Of a DNA stretch of 64,000 bases, positions 61,215 through 64,000 are shown piece by piece. The stretch spans positions 1 through 64,000 of the forward strand of contig NZ_JAEUAN010000015.1 of the NCBI RefSeq assembly GCF_019511445.1, read 5' to 3'. The number at the start of each line of letters is the position of its first letter. Position 1 is the first letter of the stretch. The notes beneath the pieces are model-generated. The model saw nothing but the letters and a program-made list of their open reading frames with translations. It ran no database searches and was not told the DNA's origin. The stretch is from Aliirhizobium wenxiniae (GTDB lineage Bacteria > Pseudomonadota > Alphaproteobacteria > Rhizobiales > Rhizobiaceae). The translations under genes were made by a program, and so were the position numbers.

Positions 61215-62093
61215 ATGTCCTATGCAAATCTTCCTTTGCATGCTCTTCGCGCTTTCGAAGCAACGATACGGCTGGGAAGCATGACGAAAGCGGCAAAGGA
61301 GCTCGATGTGAGCCACGGCGCCATAAGCCGTCACGTTCGCGAGTTGGAACGCCTTTACGCGACGACCCTCGTCCGGCGCCTTTCGAAATCATCCGAGCCT
61401 ACCCCGGCAGGGGCCGAGATGGCGCAGACCCTCAGCGAAGGGTTTCGGTCGCTCAACCTGGCCGTGGCGCGTCTTTCGGCTGGCCCGCTGACCTTGTCGT
61501 GTTCGGCAACGATCATGCAGCACTGGCTGATCCCGAAAATACCTGAGTTCAGAGCGCTCAATCCAGACATCCATTTCCGTCTCAACGTGAATTATGGAGA
61601 AGTCGACTTTGCCAGGGACGGCATCAGCGTCGCAATTCGAAACACGATGTACAACCCGCCGGACGATGTCGTGGTTTTAGACATGATCGGCGAGGAGATC
61701 GGCCCTGTCTGTAGCCCGGACTATCTCTCACGACATCCCGTTGAATCCTTCGCCGATCTGACCACGGCGCGAGCCCTTGGAACCGCGACGCGGAGGAGGG
61801 CTTGGGAGGAGTGGCTTTTGACAATCGGTGATGAAATTCCGGAGATCCAGATCGCTGAGGAATATGAGCATTTTTATCTTATGCTCCAAGCCGCTACTTT
61901 TGCTGCAGGCATTGCGATTGCCCCAAAATATCTGGTTCAGAGAGAGATCGATGCTGGACAGTTGGTCGCTCCCTTCGGCTTTACTCTCGGGCCCCATAGG
62001 CTGCAGCTTTGGATAGCTCACCATCTCAGGCAAAATCCTAGCGTTAAAGCTCTGGCCGGATGGATCGAAACCAAAATGACAGCGGCCGCTTGA
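61215..62093 (+). CDS. LysR family regulator of the RuBisCO-like operon (GcvA-like)
   Basis: A 292-residue LysR protein: MSYANLPLHALRAFEATIRL and SMTKAAKELDVSHGAISRHV (winged helix), then an effector domain (LSCSATIMQHWLIPKIPEFR) as in the GcvA group. AGGAGG lies upstream of the ATG. It is divergent from the RuBisCO-like/kinase operon and should respond to a pathway intermediate. Confidence 0.88.
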   Translation: MSYANLPLHALRAFEATIRLGSMTKAAKELDVSHGAISRHVRELERLYATTLVRRLSKSSEPTPAGAEMAQTLSEGFRSLNLAVARLSAGPLTLSCSATIMQHWLIPKIPEFRALNPDIHFRLNVNYGEVDFARDGISVAIRNTMYNPPDDVVVLDMIGEEIGPVCSPDYLSRHPVESFADLTTARALGTATRRRAWEEWLLTIGDEIPEIQIAEEYEHFYLMLQAATFAAGIAIAPKYLVQREIDAGQLVAPFGFTLGPHRLQLWIAHHLRQNPSVKALAGWIETKMTAAA

Positions 62094-62631
62094 TTGTCCA
62101 TTGAGTAATGTTGCGTCTCACACCTTCTGGAGTGGCCAGTGAACCTGAACGGGCGGAGTTCCGAGTTGCTGCAAATACTGGTTGAGAGGTGATTTCATAG
62201 CTTCCAGCGTAAGCGACTTCGGAGGCATTATGGTCGCCCGCAGGAACACTGGCGCGCCTCCTGAAGGCGTGACTGTTATTATACTGGATCCGGCTCACTA
62301 CCGTCAGAGAAACGGAGTAGCGATACACGCCGCTCGCCTCAAGCCAGCATCTTCTATCGTCTTCAGTCTGCGGTAATGGGCGATTACGCTTCAGGGCAGA
62401 GGAACCTGGACCTTCCACTGCGATTTAAGCCCTGATTTCCAAGACCAAACGAGTGGTGCTGAGACGAGTTAGCGTAGCCTAAGCTGAGCCTCACTTTCTC
62501 ACGATTCTGCTGACTTTATCCACCATTGTTGAATGCAACGCGAATCTTTGACGATTCCCGTCCGCATCAAACCGACATGTTGAGCAGATGTAATGACCAG
62601 ATCCTTCTCTGGTAGTTGCTGTCACGGCCGA
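62094..62631. other. Non-coding stretch after the LysR gene
   Basis: About 540 bases without a supported gene. A 64-codon frame at 62182 has no ribosome-binding site or recognisable domain. No repeat or insertion-sequence end is evident. Confidence 0.35.
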
Positions 62632-63579
62632 CTAAAAGTCGTACGCGATGCGGAAGCCGGTGTTGCTGGACGAACTGTCGGCAGACAACCCCATGCGGGA
62701 TGCGATGCGGTAACGGTAACAATAGCTCTTGTGGCAAAGGAACGAGCCACCCTTCAGCACTTTGTCAGAAAATTTCCTGGCCTGGTCGTTACGCGCCTTG
62801 GCCGCCCTCGTCATCGACCGCACCTTGAAGGCATCAGCACTCCATTCCCAGACATTGCCCGCCAGATTGTAAAATCCGGTATCGGACGGATTAAAACTAC
62901 GGGCCGGCGCCGTGCTGAAATAGCCGTCTGCCAATGTGTTGTGGCGTGGGAACGCACCCTGCCAGATGTTGCAGAAAATCGCTGCATCCGTCGGTTCCAC
63001 GTCGCCCCATGGATATCGTCGACGACAGTTGCCGCCGCGCGCGGCGTGCTCCCATTCCGCCTCGCTCGGCAGGCGGCCACCAACCCAGGAGGCAAAGGCC
63101 ATCGCATCGTTCCAGGATACCTGCGTGACCGGATGATCGAGCCGCTCCGCAATCGAACTGCCAGGCCCTTCAGGTTGCTTCCAGGTCGCCCCGTCTATCC
63201 GTATCCACCAGGGGGTATCGACCACGCCACCGGTGACCATTGCCTGATCCTTGAGAAGCGGAGAAAATACGGCCGACATGCCGAACCGTTCTGATTCCGT
63301 CACATAGCCGGTCGCCCCAACGAATTCGGTAAACCGGCGCACGGTAACGGTCTCGACCTCCAGATGAAAGTCCGGCAGAAATACCTTGCGCTCCGGGCCC
63401 TCGCCATCGCCGGTGATGACCGGATCATTGGTTCCCACAAAGGTCTCTCCTCCCTTCATCAAGATCGTCTCAGCCCTCCGACCGCGCCCCTTGTAACCGT
63501 GGCTCTCGGGCGCCGCCTGCCCCTCCCCGCCTCGCGCCGCTCCAGAACAACATCCGTTCATGCCTGATTTCCCGATCAT
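62632..63579 (-). CDS. Formylglycine-generating enzyme (sulfatase-modifying factor)
   Basis: About 315 residues from ATG 63579; starts at 63612 and 63561 are also possible since no clear ribosome-binding site is seen. The FGE-sulfatase domain is complete: VSWNDAMAFASWVGGRLPSE, AEWEHAARGGNCRRRYPWGD, NLAGNVWEWSADAF, and the redox pair in GSFLCHKSYCYRYRIASRMG (Cys-x4-Cys). With both cysteines it should be a true copper-dependent FGE that turns a sulfatase Cys into formylglycine. No sulfatase gene lies in the window. Confidence 0.85.
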   Translation of the reverse strand: MIGKSGMNGCCSGAARGGEGQAAPESHGYKGRGRRAETILMKGGETFVGTNDPVITGDGEGPERKVFLPDFHLEVETVTVRRFTEFVGATGYVTESERFGMSAVFSPLLKDQAMVTGGVVDTPWWIRIDGATWKQPEGPGSSIAERLDHPVTQVSWNDAMAFASWVGGRLPSEAEWEHAARGGNCRRRYPWGDVEPTDAAIFCNIWQGAFPRHNTLADGYFSTAPARSFNPSDTGFYNLAGNVWEWSADAFKVRSMTRAAKARNDQARKFSDKVLKGGSFLCHKSYCYRYRIASRMGLSADSSSSNTGFRIAYDF

Positions 63580-63650
63580 ATATTCCGCATTCTGATAAGC
63601 ATTTTGCAGCATTGATAGTTTGTGTTTCAAGGTTGGTATGTGCGAAGGAC

Positions 63651-63857
63651 TCAATCCTTGCGGAAGACGATGCTTGCCTGGTTCGCTCCGGTCGCGACCG
63701 CAACGACGGGCGGAATATTGTAGAAGATCAGGAGCGGCGTGATCAGAAACCCGCCGCCGACGCCGAACATGCCGGACAGGAAACCGACGGCCGCACCCAT
63801 GCCGAGGATGATGAAAATATTCACCGAAAGCTCGGCTATGGGCAGGTAAATATGCAC
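63651..63857 (-). pseudogene. Truncated TauE/SafE family permease, N-terminal 68 aa
   Basis: GTG 63857 opens MHIYLPIAELSVNIFIILGM, then GMFGVGGGFLITPLLIFYNI, the conserved first repeat of TauE/SafE sulfite/organosulfonate exporters. After TGANQ the frame turns to ASIVFRKD and a stop, whereas intact members have about 250-300 residues. The FGE gene follows directly. The break probably came with the arrival of the FGE segment. Confidence 0.8.
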
Positions 63858-63880
63858 CGGACCGACCTAATGATGGCTGA

Positions 63881-64000
63881 TCAATCTTCGACGAAAATTT
63901 CTTCCCGGCGCGCCCTGATGATCGAGAATGCCGGCGCCACGATAAGCAGTACTGCGATTGCCAGCATGACCGCGCTGATCGGCCGCTCGATAAAGACCGA
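63881..64000 (-). CDS. TctA-family permease, C-terminal end (partial)
   Basis: The last 39 codons on the minus strand read SVFIERPISAVMLAIAVLLI, VAPAFSIIRARREEIFVED and stop. FxxRPISAxxL followed by a membrane helix is the usual end of TctA-family large permease subunits. The gene enters from beyond the window and ends 23 bases before the TauE/SafE start. It differs from the tctA at 38535. Confidence 0.75.
   Translation of the reverse strand, partial: SVFIERPISAVMLAIAVLLIVAPAFSIIRARREEIFVED

Noticed and set aside
1..64000. CRISPR array, rRNA or tRNA genes
   Set aside because: No regularly spaced repeats and no cloverleaf or ribosomal RNA sequence were noticed on reading; a dedicated tRNA scan could not be run.

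Overview
The window looks like part of a large conjugative plasmid, or a chromosomal region derived from one, from a Rhizobiaceae bacterium (Agrobacterium/Rhizobium group). The strongest evidence is a complete Ti-plasmid-type DNA-processing region: traG-traD-traC, an oriT with a TraR operator (tra box), traA-traF-traB-traH, then traM and the quorum-sensing activator traR. HU-, DUF736-, WGR- and nuclease-type plasmid genes lie beside it. No trb mating-pore operon, traI (AHL synthase) or repABC replicator lies in the window.

Layout. 0-5.4 kb: three overlapping genes for large tyrosine-recombinase-like proteins, probably the integration module of an element whose other end lies outside. 5.6-7.7 kb: small plasmid ORFs flanking a Nudix/histidine-phosphatase pair. 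7.8-13.7 kb: a stress or detoxification-like block of two NmrA-type NAD(P)-binding proteins, an AtaL-like protein, LysR and AraC regulators, an SDR and an alpha/beta hydrolase. 14.2-25.5 kb: plasmid maintenance and conjugation genes. 25.5-34.7 kb: a worn accessory region with truncated genes (ETF-QO, MFS, a dinucleotide-binding reductase) and intact TetR regulators, an LLM flavin monooxygenase, an SDR, an MFS pump and an aldo/keto reductase. 34.8-41.5 kb: a tctC-tctB-tctA-gntR-aconitase operon for uptake and use of a citrate-like tricarboxylate.

42.4-51.6 kb is a nest of mobile elements. A complete RIT (recombinase-in-trio) element sits inside tnpB of an IS66-family element. Next to it is a large serine recombinase gene split by an 841-bp IS5-family element. 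A lone acyl carrier protein gene follows, then an IS630 remnant split by a second IS5-family element. 51.6-55.1 kb: DoxX, aldehyde dehydrogenase and flavodoxin-like quinone reductase genes with a divergent LysR. 55.3-55.9 kb: an IS110 remnant.

56.3-62.1 kb: a sugar-acid catabolic operon (RuBisCO-like protein, DUF1537 kinase, SDR, KdgT-type permease) with a divergent LysR and a perfect 21-bp palindrome between them. This gene set resembles the D-apionate/3-oxo-isoapionate phosphate route. 62.6-64 kb: a formylglycine-generating enzyme homologue, a truncated TauE/SafE gene and the 3' end of a TctA-family permease.

The most notable non-coding signals are a potentially bistable RNA structure between traH and traM, a 19-bp operator-like motif present three times around a TetR gene, a pair of GGGGA-N3-TCCCC dyads between a TetR gene and a monooxygenase, and the complex ends of the RIT element.
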